A stretch of DNA of 64,000 bases from Ectobius pallidus (Eukaryota; Arthropoda; Insecta; Blattodea; Ectobiidae). Positions 9,485 to 20,595 of the stretch are shown here, in pieces. The notes under the pieces are model-generated. The model had not been told where the DNA came from. It worked only from the letters and a program-made list of their open reading frames with translations, and did no database searches. The position numbers and the translations under genes are program-made. The DNA lies in assembly GCA_964059195.1 (NCBI GenBank), contig CAXKWD010000005.1, positions 43,663,825 to 43,727,824 of the forward strand. Reading direction: 5' to 3'. Position 1 is the stretch's first letter; each line of letters opens with the position of its first letter.

Positions 9485-12118
9485 TTACCCAATCATGTCT
9501 ATACGCCGATTACTTCCATCAGTGGCCAGACCGGAAACCTCTTCGTAAACCGAGTAACCATGATCTCTCATCGAGTTGGCTATCATATGTCTGATGGTGT
9601 GATGACGATGATTTCGCAGTACCTCCCCGTAGGGACAGGCTCCCAGGACATGGGCAAGGGTTTCATGCTCTCTGTGGCAGCGCCGGCAGAGGGTGTTGTC
9701 CTGGGATCTACCCGGCAGGGAACGCACTGCACAAACATTTGCAGTCATTTTTATAGCCTCTCTCCATTCGGCGCAGGATAAACCTTGGTGATCTCTCATC
9801 CATTTATTCGCCGGTGTATATTCTCTAAACAGCTCTACGCCTTTTCCTTTGTGTGGAAGTTTGGCCCACAACTCGACTTCCTTGTCCCTTAGGATTTGCC
9901 GCACCTTCCTAGCATTGGGAAGGGAACCATGTGGAGATTGAATTTGTTCATTTATGTCTAAATCCAGGTCATTTAGGCATTTTTGACATTCTTCATCCAG
10001 ATTTCGGATGACATTAATATATCCGTTGCTAGCTTGCCTGAGCTTGTTGCATATGTTTATATGCTGCAATTTGGCTTCCCAAGAAGCGCGGAACAAACCC
10101 AGGCCTTTAAATTTCCGGTCGGTATAGACCATATGGTCCGGAACATCTGCTGGTAGCTGCAAGATTTCCTTTGCTCCACTTTTTAGAATTTTATCAGCGT
10201 CTATTAGGAAACGCTGCGGAATTTTATTAAGTGGAGTAACTTGTAGAGGATATATTAGAGTAGGTGAGACTGATGTATTCATGATGGTGAACTTTTGATC
10301 AGCCTTCAACAAAGGTGAAGCGGCGAGAGTATCAATTTTATTGCGTAATTTATCAAGCGTAGCTTGTGAATCTAATTTAATCTCATTTAGGAAATTCACT
10401 CCTAAATAGCGAACAGCTTCACCATTGCGTTGTGATTCAATTTTGGTGTTCTCATTGATGATTAGTGCTTCTTCTACAAGCTTGCCTTTCTTGATTGTAA
10501 GGGATACCGATTTTGAGGCATTGATGGATAAGCCAATTTCTTGGAATCTATTGATAGCTATCTTCACCAGTTCTATAGCGGCTTCGGAATTTTTCCCAAA
10601 AATGACCGTATCATCAGCAAAACTCATGATTGTGAGGTTAGGTTGCTTTTTGTCTAGTAGGTATCCATATTTTTCTGCTAAGTGTTTTTCTGATAGTTCT
10701 TCCACGATATGGTCAGTGGCAATATTAAATAAAGCTGGAGACAGCGGTGACCCTTGTAACACTCCACGGTTAATTTGAATGGGTTTTGTTTTTCTCTTGG
10801 AAGATTGTATTTGTGTTATGTTTCCTTCTTGAAGTGCCATTATTAGGTTAGATAATTTGGTGGGAACATCGAGGGATTCCAAAGTACGTCTCAGATGGTC
10901 ATGTCCGACATTATCAAAGGCTTTTTGGATATCCAGAAAAACAACACATGCGTCTTCCCTGTTTGTTCGAACACGTTGTAAAACAGCTTCCAAAATTGAC
11001 GTGTTTATGTAAGTGCCGGGCGAAGATGTAAACCCCCGCTGATTCTCATGAAGTGTTACATAGCTGCGTAGTGGTTTATCAAGGGCTCTTTCAATTACTC
11101 TTCGAATTACGGAGCAGATTGTAATTGGGCGCCAGTTAGTTGGATTATTAACATCTCCACCCTTATAAATAAGAATGGTACGAGCTTTCTGGAAAATCTT
11201 TGGAACCATACTACATGTTAGCATTCTTGTTGCAACCTTGGCAATTATCTCTGACACAGTGTCATTTTTAATAACCCTAACGATAACTTGATCCGGGCCA
11301 CTTGCTGTGTCTATAGAAATCTTTCGTGAAGCATTCAATATATCTTGTTTGGTTATAACTGGACTAAATAAGTCATTTTCCATAAGAAATTCGCTTTCAG
11401 TAACCTTACAGGGATATTCAGATCTTAGATGGTTATTAGGTTTGGAAAAAATACCTGAAAAATGGGTTTGCAGTATTTCTTCATTCAATAGACATGCTGG
11501 AGTTTCATTGCAAAAAACATTACGAATGGCTCGTCTTCGTTGATTATAATAATAATACTGAGTCAAGTCATACATATATTTTGCTTTTCTCTTCTCACGG
11601 TCTCTTTTAGTTGCTCTCTCTGGATTAGACGAAGCCTTGTAAGAGCGTTGGGTACTGACTGCAATATTATTTTTTCTCTTTTCATAATATTTCTGGGCTG
11701 GATGTTTTGGGCCAGGTAAAGAGGCAGGCGCAGAAGCTAAGAAAGAAACAAATTCTTCCACTGTATTTTCAAATTCAATATCACTTAAATTATCAGTGAA
11801 TTTGCTCTTCCATTTGTTAAGTTCACTGTTGTAATCAAATGATTTCCTTGATGTTTCATCAGTGATATCTTGGTTGATGTCTTCCAAAGGGTTTGTTGAA
11901 GTTAAAGTCTTATGCTTGTGAACTAGGATGTCCCTATGTACTGTGGGATGAGCTCGGGCGATGTGGATTCTCACACCACTATCGGAACGAAAATATTTTT
12001 CACAATGAGTACACTGCACTCCAGAATGTTCCTGTGTTGCCAGTGTCTCAATATCCCCTTGACTAGATTCTACTAAGCTTGAAGAACTATGGCTTCCATC
12101 TTCAGCCATTAATGACAA
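9485..12118 (-). CDS. R2-like non-LTR retrotransposon reverse transcriptase, endonuclease core missing
   Basis: The 877-residue protein follows the order of R2-clade elements. A single N-terminal C2H2 finger (C36, C39, H52, H57) comes first, as in R2 types with one finger. Next is a basic linker at about 140-200, then a reverse transcriptase at about 260-600. It contains the LDIQKAFD motif (D396), NRGVLQGSPLSP (451-462) and the catalytic SFADD box (D502, D503). After the thumb region comes a CCHC knuckle (C811, C814, H823, C828) that in R2 precedes a restriction-like endonuclease. The frame stops after GSNRRIDMIG, just as the endonuclease core should begin. The roughly 120 bases downstream carry no further endonuclease motif in any frame. 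The RT looks intact, so the copy is either recently truncated or frameshifted, or joined to other sequence at its 3' end. Such proteins normally nick a specific DNA site and copy their RNA there. No rDNA flank is recognisable. Confidence 0.93.
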   Translation of the reverse strand: MSLMAEDGSHSSSSLVESSQGDIETLATQEHSGVQCTHCEKYFRSDSGVRIHIARAHPTVHRDILVHKHKTLTSTNPLEDINQDITDETSRKSFDYNSELNKWKSKFTDNLSDIEFENTVEEFVSFLASAPASLPGPKHPAQKYYEKRKNNIAVSTQRSYKASSNPERATKRDREKRKAKYMYDLTQYYYYNQRRRAIRNVFCNETPACLLNEEILQTHFSGIFSKPNNHLRSEYPCKVTESEFLMENDLFSPVITKQDILNASRKISIDTASGPDQVIVRVIKNDTVSEIIAKVATRMLTCSMVPKIFQKARTILIYKGGDVNNPTNWRPITICSVIRRVIERALDKPLRSYVTLHENQRGFTSSPGTYINTSILEAVLQRVRTNREDACVVFLDIQKAFDNVGHDHLRRTLESLDVPTKLSNLIMALQEGNITQIQSSKRKTKPIQINRGVLQGSPLSPALFNIATDHIVEELSEKHLAEKYGYLLDKKQPNLTIMSFADDTVIFGKNSEAAIELVKIAINRFQEIGLSINASKSVSLTIKKGKLVEEALIINENTKIESQRNGEAVRYLGVNFLNEIKLDSQATLDKLRNKIDTLAASPLLKADQKFTIMNTSVSPTLIYPLQVTPLNKIPQRFLIDADKILKSGAKEILQLPADVPDHMVYTDRKFKGLGLFRASWEAKLQHINICNKLRQASNGYINVIRNLDEECQKCLNDLDLDINEQIQSPHGSLPNARKVRQILRDKEVELWAKLPHKGKGVELFREYTPANKWMRDHQGLSCAEWREAIKMTANVCAVRSLPGRSQDNTLCRRCHREHETLAHVLGACPYGEVLRNHRHHTIRHMIANSMRDHGYSVYEEVSGLATDGSNRRIDMIG

Positions 12119-14271
12119 AACAGCAGTGCCTTACCTTCTCTAAATTCAGTGTCCACTTGTTTTACCTGTACTCGTTTAGTCAAATATGACTAATATTTAC
12201 TTCATTTTCACATTAAAAACATTAATCCACTTGAAAAATTAAGAAATATACAGGTTGTCAAGGGAAAAATCAACAAAATGAAATTGTCATTTTTAAAATG
12301 GCATTTCCAGGAAAAATAGACACCAAAACCATTCACCAATATTTGTAGACAGTCATCACCCTCAAAATTCTCATCAACAGTCAGAAAATCACAACTTATG
12401 ATTGTAGAAATAGCAAAATATTGTAATTATAGCCAAACCATACAAGGAAAGATCTGAACAAGTCATGGCCTCCTACAACTGTCCCTACGGATATCTGAAT
12501 GATTTAGGACAATATTGAAATATAGAGGGTGAAGCAAATTTCAGTATGCGACAATATTTTTTTCTCTTTGTACCCAGAAGAAACTTCAAGTGGGAAAGTT
12601 TTAGTGAAATATTTTAATTGTATTGTAAATGAAGTGTCATATTTTATCTTGAATGGCTTACAAGTAATTGAATGGTAAGTACTCCAGGCTTACGGAACGG
12701 TAATGATATATTAGCAAGTCCCTTTTCCATAAAATACTAGCAATAACGTAAAAGTCCTTAAATATTTCATTCGTGGACTTAATAAAACGCATAATAACTG
12801 ATTACTTGTACCCATACTGAAAGATTGACCCACTGGGGAAATGGAATGAATAAAGTTTTTTTCATAACTTTTATGTAGACATTTGTTGGATTTTTTATTT
12901 TATTTTCTGTTAATTATATGAGTAACTTTTCGTCCAATTAGCTTAGAAAATGCCTTATTAGTTTATTATCTTACTACGCCTTTTACATGTTTTAATATAA
13001 TTTTACATCAAAACGTAAGCCTACTCCAGTTGAAGCAGGGGACGAATTGCCGAGGCTTTAACCCGCGATAGCAAGCGCTATTAGATTAGAACTAACAATT
13101 TGTATGCATTTTAATAACTCGCAGATATCTTGAAAGAGAAAGTTCTTTTTCTAGCAATGCCTTCCTGAACATGTGTGCTTCATAATTCCCGAGAGTCAGC
13201 TGTAATATGATATCACACACGTTGAGCCGTCATAGCTCAGTTTCCGTGTGTCGGAAGCAAAACATGATTTATCAATGTAGACGTACGTTTGTCCATCTTG
13301 AGCTAAATCGGTTAAGCGTCATCTGCAAAACCTAATTGCTGGAACCGATATTCCCTCAATTAAATTTTAATGAATATTCTTTCAGCGAGGGAGCGGCTAT
13401 ATTGTAAATCGCTACAGATCTACCAATCAACCAAAATATTTTGAAACAGGTATATTTTTAATCATAAATTGTAAATCCAACATCTTATTTCACCTTTTTC
13501 TCAATGCACTATATGGCTGAAATCACCTCCTGAAATTTCAACAACAATTTCAGACCCTTACCTGGTCTGGAGGTTTATATAATATATATTATAAATAACT
13601 ACAATGAAAAAATCTTAACATGTAAAATAGTAGCTAAAAGAGCCCCAATAACATTGACTCTATTACCTTCCTTATCTTGTTCGCAGACATTTCCGGCTGA
13701 CTTTCAACTAACTTATTCGGTTTATAAACCATTCAGAGTGAACTGCTCCCATTTTGCATGTCAATCAAAGAACAGAATGGGGAAAGTTTATCTGCCGGAA
13801 AATTAATAATGTCATATTAACTATAATTTAAATTCAGCATATCTTACAGTTGAAAATCGGGCACCTTCCGGTGAATAAACCGAACTGGCCTTTAAAACTA
13901 TTTATTTCCCAATGGTCATTAGGTCATGGTCATGATCATTAGGCTGTTTCTTTTTATAACCCAAGAAAATCCATAATAGTTTCAGAAATTTCACCAGTTG
14001 ACATCCTTCTTTTACTTTACTTCAGATTCCAATTTCACTAGTTAAGCTATAATTTTATCAATAACGGGACACATAATTAAATATTTCCAATGACAGATAG
14101 CAAACACCAAATCCATTTAAATAGGCCATAACCTAAATTGGTTGTATCAGCAAAACAAATAGCTTATAAGACCGACCCTAAGCAGATTCTTTCCTCAAAT
14201 CCAGTATCTTCCCGATTATTTCCCAAATAATTTTCTGCTGGTGCTAAAAATTTTAACAATTGTACCAACCG
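12119..14271. other. gene-free stretch
   Basis: The first 80 bases or so may be the 5' untranslated part of the R2-like element. A weak tRNA-like fragment (GTCATAGCTCAG ... CTGGAACCGATATTCCC, 13229-13350) may be an old SINE head. No coding region is supported. Confidence 0.45.
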
Positions 14272-14273
14272 TA

Positions 14274-14545
14274 CATCGCTGTGGCGAAGCGGATGCATTC
14301 ATTCTGGTCTGATTCTCAATCGGGAACATCTTTTTTTGGCTAGTGTTTTCCAGGGTTTACTCACCTGTGAGACTTTTGTCGGGTAAATTTAGGATATTGT
14401 GGTCCCCGGATATCATTTGGCCGTCATTACCTTCTTCATCCCATCTGCGCCTTGTTCGAAATGAGCGATTGGCGAGTCTCGTCCTATGCATTCGGGTTAT
14501 CTGCCTGGCAATCAGGGTGACCATAGGGATTCATTATATAATTAT
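14274..14545 (+). repeat. decayed SINE of the S1 family
   Basis: This matches the complete S1 SINE at 32374-32830 in order: CGCTGTGGC...GGATGC, CACCTGTGAGAC, TGTCGGGTAA, TATCATTTGGCCGTCATTA, CTTCATCCCATC and GTCTCGTCCTATG. The box-B region is eroded and the 3' half beyond about 14545 is lost. Divergence makes it clearly older than the 32.4 kb copy. Confidence 0.7.
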
Positions 14546-16556
14546 TTGAAGTGAGTTGAAACCAAACATAAGAACTCCAAGTAGAATTTAATGATTTTTT
14601 AATAAGTACAATGCAATTTCTAATACCCTAATACATAATCTAGCAATAGTTTCATTAGAAATACTAAGATATTGTAGAAATGCATTATCAAAGTTAAAAC
14701 TTGCGCCAAAAAGCAGACCCTTAACCTGCCATACAACAACCACTTTGTTTGAAATTCTTTAAAGGACTTTTCAAAATGTAATTGAAATAGAAGACACAGT
14801 AACAAGGCATATATGTGAAAGCGGTAGGAATAATTGAGCATCATCCCCTATCTCGTATTAACTTCCTTCAGGCAATGGGGCAAGAGAAGTTAATTTCTTT
14901 GATGTCTTCGCAAAAAGTACTAGCAGCGTAAATTACAATTTCCATTAGAGTGAAATCAAACAGACTTTGTAACATATTAACGTTAGTTTGGAAAGAGAAT
15001 TGTAAACGACTTGCAATGAACACAGTTTCTTTTTTATTTACTGTGAACACATATTTTAAATGTATTCCAACTCATAAATAACTAAACTTAGTTTGAATAA
15101 ATGTTTTTTTCTCCTTATTCCCTCTGATATTAACAATGACAACACACTGAAATACTACAGTTTATTTTTTATGGCTTCTTACACACAGTCATCTTAAACA
15201 GTAGGCTTTTATATAGAGAGAAATGCTTGGTACATTGGGGGCCACTGAATATGTTCACCTAATTTTAAATAATTAAAACAGCACCTATAAAGAGTAATAA
15301 ATTATTATGTACGCCTATTTTGTCAACTAGTATAAATTAAATAATGGTTAGTAATGGTAAAAGTATAATAAATTATCCCTTTAAACTATCCAAATATATT
15401 ACAGTATCTGGAGTGTCTTATGTAGAATGTGCAGATCCTTAGCAACAGGTGTGTGCAAATAATCGAAATCAATATGTACAGATTAGTTTTTAAAAGATAA
15501 ATAATAAAATGATACAGACTGCATATAGGCCTATTTTGTCATTTGGCTAAATGTATATAAACAGTTAAGTCTTATAGGCTTCCCTATTGAGTTGAGGGTC
15601 TTGCAATTGAAAGCACTAGAATGTCCAGATCTTTGAGAAAAGACAGAAGTTCACATTATTATAGGCGAAGAATGCTTGATTCTTGATTTTGTTATAGCTG
15701 TGATGATCTGGCAGGTTTCATTTGTGAGTTTTGTCCTCCTTTATTGATGTCCAGTGTGTTGTGATGTTATTTAAAAGAAGATACATTTCGGCAATAACTA
15801 TATTATGCCATCGTCAGTTCCTTCTTTTGTGTTGTCACGGAATTTGTGAGGGAGAAAACATTTATTCAAATAATTTCACCCTCTGCGGATACAATGAAAT
15901 TTATTAAAACTAAACTTAGGCTTATATGTTATTTTTATTCATTTACAATGTTACCCTTCCTGTGAAACAGATTTTATTACTAGGTCCTCTAATCTGCGTT
16001 GTTAAATTATGTTTTATGTAAATACACCAGGCTATTTAATTAACTTTTAAACTTAATTTTAGGTGCATTAGTTACTTACTTGATTATAATGAATTGCAAT
16101 GTTTCTTAAACAACCACATCGCAACCACAGCCTATTTATGATTATATGAGGTGTGGCAATAAAATAAACCATCTGATATTGCTATGAACTTTCTATCCAT
16201 TTGGTGATTAAGTATCGACCTCTCCTCCGTCCATTTTTAGGTTCAACCATTTGAAACCTTCAGTTAGGCATTAGACTGGGTTAGAAGGAAACTTTTAATG
16301 GACTATTGTTAAGTTTTGGAATGGAGGAACGAATCAGTTAGATGTAACTTCTAAAATTTACTCATAAAGTTTGATCAGGAAGGTTATGGTTGTGACTGTG
16401 TACCTGAAACTGTTATATGGTCAAGAAATGGAGAGGTTAGGAAGGCCATGGGCTAAGGTTGCAAGAATTCTAGAGGCCGTGCAGAAAACTTACACACTAT
16501 AAGAGGAATTTACGAAATTTCTTGAATACTATAAGAGTACGGAAATAAAATTAACA
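14546..16556. other. gene-free AT-rich stretch
   Basis: No coding region is supported. A hammerhead-like core lies within it at 15786-15817 (separate entry). At about 16148 the sequence AGGTGTGGCAATAAAATAAA is reminiscent of a mariner-type end, but no partner end or transposase was found. Confidence 0.5.
15786..15817 (-). ncRNA. hammerhead-ribozyme-like core motif
   Basis: On the minus strand the sequence runs CTGACGA, T, GGCA, a loop, TGCC, GAAA: the CUGANGA box, a helix II of four pairs and the GAAA box of a hammerhead core. Penelope-like retroelements are known to carry such motifs in their terminal repeats. Helices I and III and the cleavage site are not evident, so catalytic activity is not claimed. 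The same layout, with a compensated stem base pair, occurs at 55636-55662. Confidence 0.35.
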
Positions 16557-16592
16557 TAATAATAATAATGATAATAATAATAATAATAATAA
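16557..16592 (+). repeat. (AAT)n microsatellite
   Basis: A run of AAT/AATG triplets, imperfect at its left end. Confidence 0.9.
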
Positions 16593-16946
16593 GTTACACA
16601 ATTAAATCATTTTATTGCTCAATGAAAATAATTTCGTAAAAGAAGCAGAAACTAAAAGTTCTTACTTCTAGTATTAAGAACTAAAATTAAATGGTATTAA
16701 TAACACAGGCCAATAAAAAAATACTTTTTACACATATTTTTAAAGTTAATAGGTGATTCTTGCGGTCGTTTTATTGCTGATTCCATATCTGACTTCCTTT
16801 TTTTTTCTATCACCCTGAGTTTCTTCAGAATGTGACTTCGTTACATACCAGAAAATTAGCGGAACTTACTATGGGAATGAAAACTAAATTAATATTACAA
16901 ATGTGTAAAACAATTTTGTTTCAGTATAAATATGAAAAACCTCTTT
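16593..16946. other. gene-free spacer
   Basis: AT-rich sequence before repeat M copy 1. No features. Confidence 0.4.
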
Positions 16947-17512
16947 ATTAAGTGCCAGAATGGTACTTTCTGAGATTGTGTGGTGGACGGGAAATTATAG
17001 GCCTATATCCGTCTGTGTGTCTGTCTATCTGTCCGTTTGTCTGTACTCGCTATAACTCAAATACACTTTTCCTTGGATTGTCATGAAACTTGCTATACGC
17101 AATTATAACGCCCTTGGAAAGAAGCATATTGATTTTGGACCAAATAGGTTGACCGGTACCGGAGTAATGCCCAATTTAGCAGCTATTTTATGGTGATATA
17201 TTAAATTGAATGTATCAAATTCAAATTAGTTCTCATGACAACATATTGTTTTACAGTGTTCATATACTGCTTTGGAAGTTGCAATACTGTTAGCTTTGAC
17301 AAATAACACTACCCACATATTCATTCACATAAGCTTATTAAACTTTATACCTTTGTCCTTCCGTAAGCCCTGCTTAATGAATCGATGTGGAGCTTAACTC
17401 TGAAATCGATTACAAGAATAACTTATTTTCTGCATATCATAATTGCAATTATTTACTGATTAAACAAAAGCATTCTGGCTCTTTGTTGCATCAGATTACC
17501 TGATTTTATTCA
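16947..17512 (+). repeat. repeat M, copy 1 (one internal unit)
   Basis: This starts TTAAGTGCCAGAATGGTAC and has near its other end the inverse AGCATTCTGGCTCTT, giving imperfect AAGTGCCAGWATG termini. Inside are a CTGTCTGT-rich tract, the box ACCGGTACCGGAGTAATGCCC (17151-17171) and a right half containing CCGTAAGCCCTGCTTAATGA and CTGCATATCATAATTGCA. Copy 2 at 27241-28626 has the same order, with five internal units and a nested SINE. It directly abuts the last coding part of the broken transposon gene at 17516-17736, so the two may share a 3' end. Confidence 0.75.
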
Positions 17513-17736
17513 TTCTTTATGGGAGCTTTATGGTATAGCTTTTTCTCCTGTGAGACTCTTGCTGAATTTCTCGGTGAAGTGACCAGCAGTAGTCTCCCAT
17601 CATAGCTACTGGTATTCCAGCGGACCTGATATCTTCTTTCAATCATTTTGATATCTTGATGGAAACACTCACCTTACTCCTCAATCATGTCCCCAAATTG
17701 TGTGGAAAATATCTAGGTGTCTGTTCAAATTCTTTA
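17513..17736 (-). pseudogene. broken transposon gene, 3' part (target of element 1)
   Basis: On the minus strand this continues the frame interrupted at 22507. The join reads MSL then KNLNRHLDIF and, after frameshifts, FHQDIKMIERRYQVRWN and a basic tail. I recognise the order: an MSL-x-HLD block, GE.FHQDI and ERRYQ..WN belong to a very repetitive arthropod transposon protein whose upstream part has LLPPLHIKLGLMK. Stops and frame changes show it was decaying. The superfamily is not named with confidence. The TTA at 17734-17736 is the duplicated target of element 1. Confidence 0.65.
17734..17736. repeat. left target-site duplication of element 1 (TTA)
   Basis: TTA here and at 22504-22506 flank TAGTGGGG...CCCCACTA. 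Deleting the element plus one TTA restores an open MSLKNLNRHLDIF reading in the interrupted gene. A 2-bp TA duplication would leave five extra bases and break the frame. Confidence 0.75.
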
Positions 17737-19730
17737 TAGTGGGGTGAATTAGCTGAAAAACATTTCACATCCGGCAACCAATGCGCCACTTTGGATTCAG
17801 ATAGTACATGGGTAGACGAGTCTAAAAAGCCCGGGACACAAATTTTCCTGGCCCTCTAGCGGTTTTGATGACGTAATCAATATGGCCGCCAAAGTTTTGT
17901 GGCACGCTTCTACATTTCCCTATATAACTTGGGTTTGTATTTCGATATTAACCTATATTATTAGTGATTATTAATCAGGAGAAAACGTGCTTTCCAACGG
18001 TGTATCCGACATTATAGTTTAGGTTCATAATACCAGAAATATTAGTACCTGAATTAAAATTTTTGTTCTTGATTTTGATTTTTTCGAACCATTTTGCTAA
18101 ATAACTTGGAATCGGTTACATGTAGATGAAAATGTGTTGTATACTTTATTGTTCGTCAGACGATTTCCTTTCGAACGGTATATATGACTTATATTTTATC
18201 ACAAACAGTTCCTGAAAATTTGCCAAAACAGTGTAGAGTTGCACTGCAAGTCGTTATGGCAACAATTCAATTTATATGGGTTCCGAAAGGTAATAGAGGG
18301 GCTTTATAACTGATGAGTAGCAGATGTAATCGTTGTAATTTTTTATGTATAGTTAAGTAGATTCTAGATTTTTAGGGGGTACTTTTTAGTACTTTTAGGG
18401 GGTACTGATGAGTAGCAGATGTAATTGTTGTAATTTTTTATGTATAGGTAAGTAGATTATAGATTTTTAGGGGGTAATTTTTAAAATCGTAGCCACCTCA
18501 AAATTTAAATTTTGGGGGGAACTTCAAAAATGTAACAATAAATAAAATAGATTAAATTAATAAGATTCCATTCAATAATACTAAATGTGTTGTGTGAGGA
18601 ACTTCACCGTGTAAAGAAGATATTGCTTTCGTCTACCTCATAGGAAGACAGAAATTACCCAATCATGTCAATGAAGAGTAAGCATGAATTGGTTGATGCT
18701 ACGACTGACCCAGTGGTTGCTCCGTTTGTATGGGAACTGTGTTTGTTATGCCAGAAGCAATCAAAAGAGCGCTTGATCATTCCGAAGTATGAAGGTTACT
18801 TAACAATGGCGAAGAATCTTGTATTTTTGCTGAACATGGTGAGCTTCCAAGTGGTATAAGTAATTTGGATCAGTTGGACGATGGAAGTTGTCTTTCACAT
18901 GCTGCCCATGCAGCGAAATATCACAAATCCTGCAAGAACAAATATGACAGTCTAAAGGCAGATAGATTATCTGGTGAAAAGAAACAGAAAGGACATCCCC
19001 ATTGCTCAGACCAAACTCCATCTTCATCAAAATTAACAAGATCATCATGACTTTGTGGAAAAGGTGTGCCTGTTTTGTGATGAAGGAGAAGGCAGAGACA
19101 AACTTGTGACTGTATCCACGCTGGGAATTGGGCCTACAATTCATACTCTTGCTCTACAATTGCAGGATGAAAAACTTTTGAAGATGTTATCGCCAACAGA
19201 TTTGGTAGCATTAGAAGCCAAATATCACAAACTATGCCATACTCGCTTTCTAACATGTGCGAAAGCTGCTAAACGTTCTCAAAGATAAGATTACCATAAT
19301 CGTGAAGAAGTTGTTTATGGTACAGTTCTAACGGAATTGGTTCAATACATGGAGGATTCGTACTCATCTAGCAGTACTTCTCCAGTGTTTAAACTTTCTC
19401 ATCTTACAAAATTAGTGTCTCAGCGTATGATGGAAATGGGAATACAAACTCACAAAAAGAATATCAATAGAACATGTCTTAAGGAACAACTATTATCATG
19501 TATACCTGGTCTGAGAGCAGATAAGTTGGGATGTGAAATTATTTTCTCTTTCAAAGGGGATTTTGGCGATGCCATTCGCTATGCCTGGGCATTTAATGAC
19601 TTTATTGGTGGTATGTGTCTGGGACGGGCACAATCAATCTTCTTCTACTGTCGTTACTTCTTTCCATGGTTCTGGTGTTATGATTATTCAGCATCCTCAC
19701 AGTGAAGCAATATGGAGATTGACGATGACA
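17737..19730 (+). repeat. element 1 left arm
   Basis: This is the reverse complement of 20596-22503. Near the outside it has GATGACGTAATCAATATGGC (17867-17886), where TGACGTAA resembles an ATF/CREB site and ATGGCCGCC a YY1-like site, so it may be the old promoter. The arm ends at 19730 within a coding segment. Confidence 0.9.
18665..19730 (+). pseudogene. transposon protein N-terminal fragment (left arm copy)
   Basis: The reading starts at MSMKSKHELVDATTD. The first finger has CLLCQKQ and, after a frameshift near 18815-18840, AAKYHKSCKNKY. After a stop near 19047 a second finger of the same plan follows: CLFCDEGEGRDKL ... LEAKYHKLCHTRF. Next come ELVQYMEDSYSSSST, a helical block and IIFSFKGDFGDAIRYA, where the arm ends. 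The repeated CxxC ... KYHxxC plan and following blocks match the N-terminal part of a large CXC-domain transposon protein found many times in arthropod and cnidarian genomes. It is dead, and its breaks are shared with the right arm. Confidence 0.75.
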
Positions 19731-20595
19731 TTGTAAAGATAAATGTACGAATACTCAATGCAAGTTGCACTAGAAGGGATTCCAGTTTGATAACTATGTT
19801 CCAAGATTGGAACTGAGGACAATCAGATGTATTTGACAAAATCCACAGTTCAATGCATTCGCCACTGATTCTTTCACAACATGTTTCGTTGAATGCTTTC
19901 ACCTGTAGACAATGCAAGGCAGTTAAATAACTTCATGTGCATACCGAGATCTTTTTACATGCGACGATGTAAGGCAGGATTTTGCAACACCAGAACTTGC
20001 AATACCAGCAGTTGTTACTAATTCAGTCCATCCACTGCCAGTTAACCACTTGCCAAGTAAGTTAATGCCCATCATTTCTATGTGAAGGTCACCCATTATG
20101 AGTATGATGCGATCCTCTCCATATTTGTCAGGAAATTTCCATTGCAGTTGCTTCCCAGTATCTTATGCTGGTTGGTCACATGTAATCACGGGTGTTTGAT
20201 TTCCATTTAAGTTTGCTGTAGCCATTAGTATGATATCAATCATATGACGTACCATTGCTGGAGTCGCAATTTCGTCATTTAGAAGTGGAAGCAATGATGC
20301 ATTACACCTTATTTTTCTAACATCAGGTTCATTTTGGGCATGAATAGCCGAACACGATACTCTAGGCACATGCTCCATTCCTTGTATGTCTTCAATATGC
20401 ATTCTCTCTAGGACAGAGTTAAGACAAAGATTTAAAACTGCCCAGGGGTGAAGGCAGGATTACGGTCAGTGTACTGTAGATTAACAGTTGGGAAAGGTGG
20501 GTCACTTGTAACTTGACCAGTGGCAAGAAGAGTAGTGTAATATTCAGGGAGGCCATTGACAGTTTGTTTGTTCCACTGCTGGATACGAACGCTGT
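19731..20595. other. element 1 loop (coding on the minus strand)
   Basis: Single-copy sequence between the arms. Its minus strand holds the continuation of the right-arm gene. The left boundary falls just after LVQLALSIRTFIF of that gene, where the inverted left arm begins. Confidence 0.8.

Noticed and set aside
9361..9781. Plus-strand frames opposite the R2-like gene
   Set aside because: Antisense to a confidently identified RT gene, with no motifs of their own.
16148..16250. Mariner-like terminal look-alike AGGTGTGGCAATAAAATAAA
   Set aside because: Only one end; no transposase and no TA-flanked partner found.
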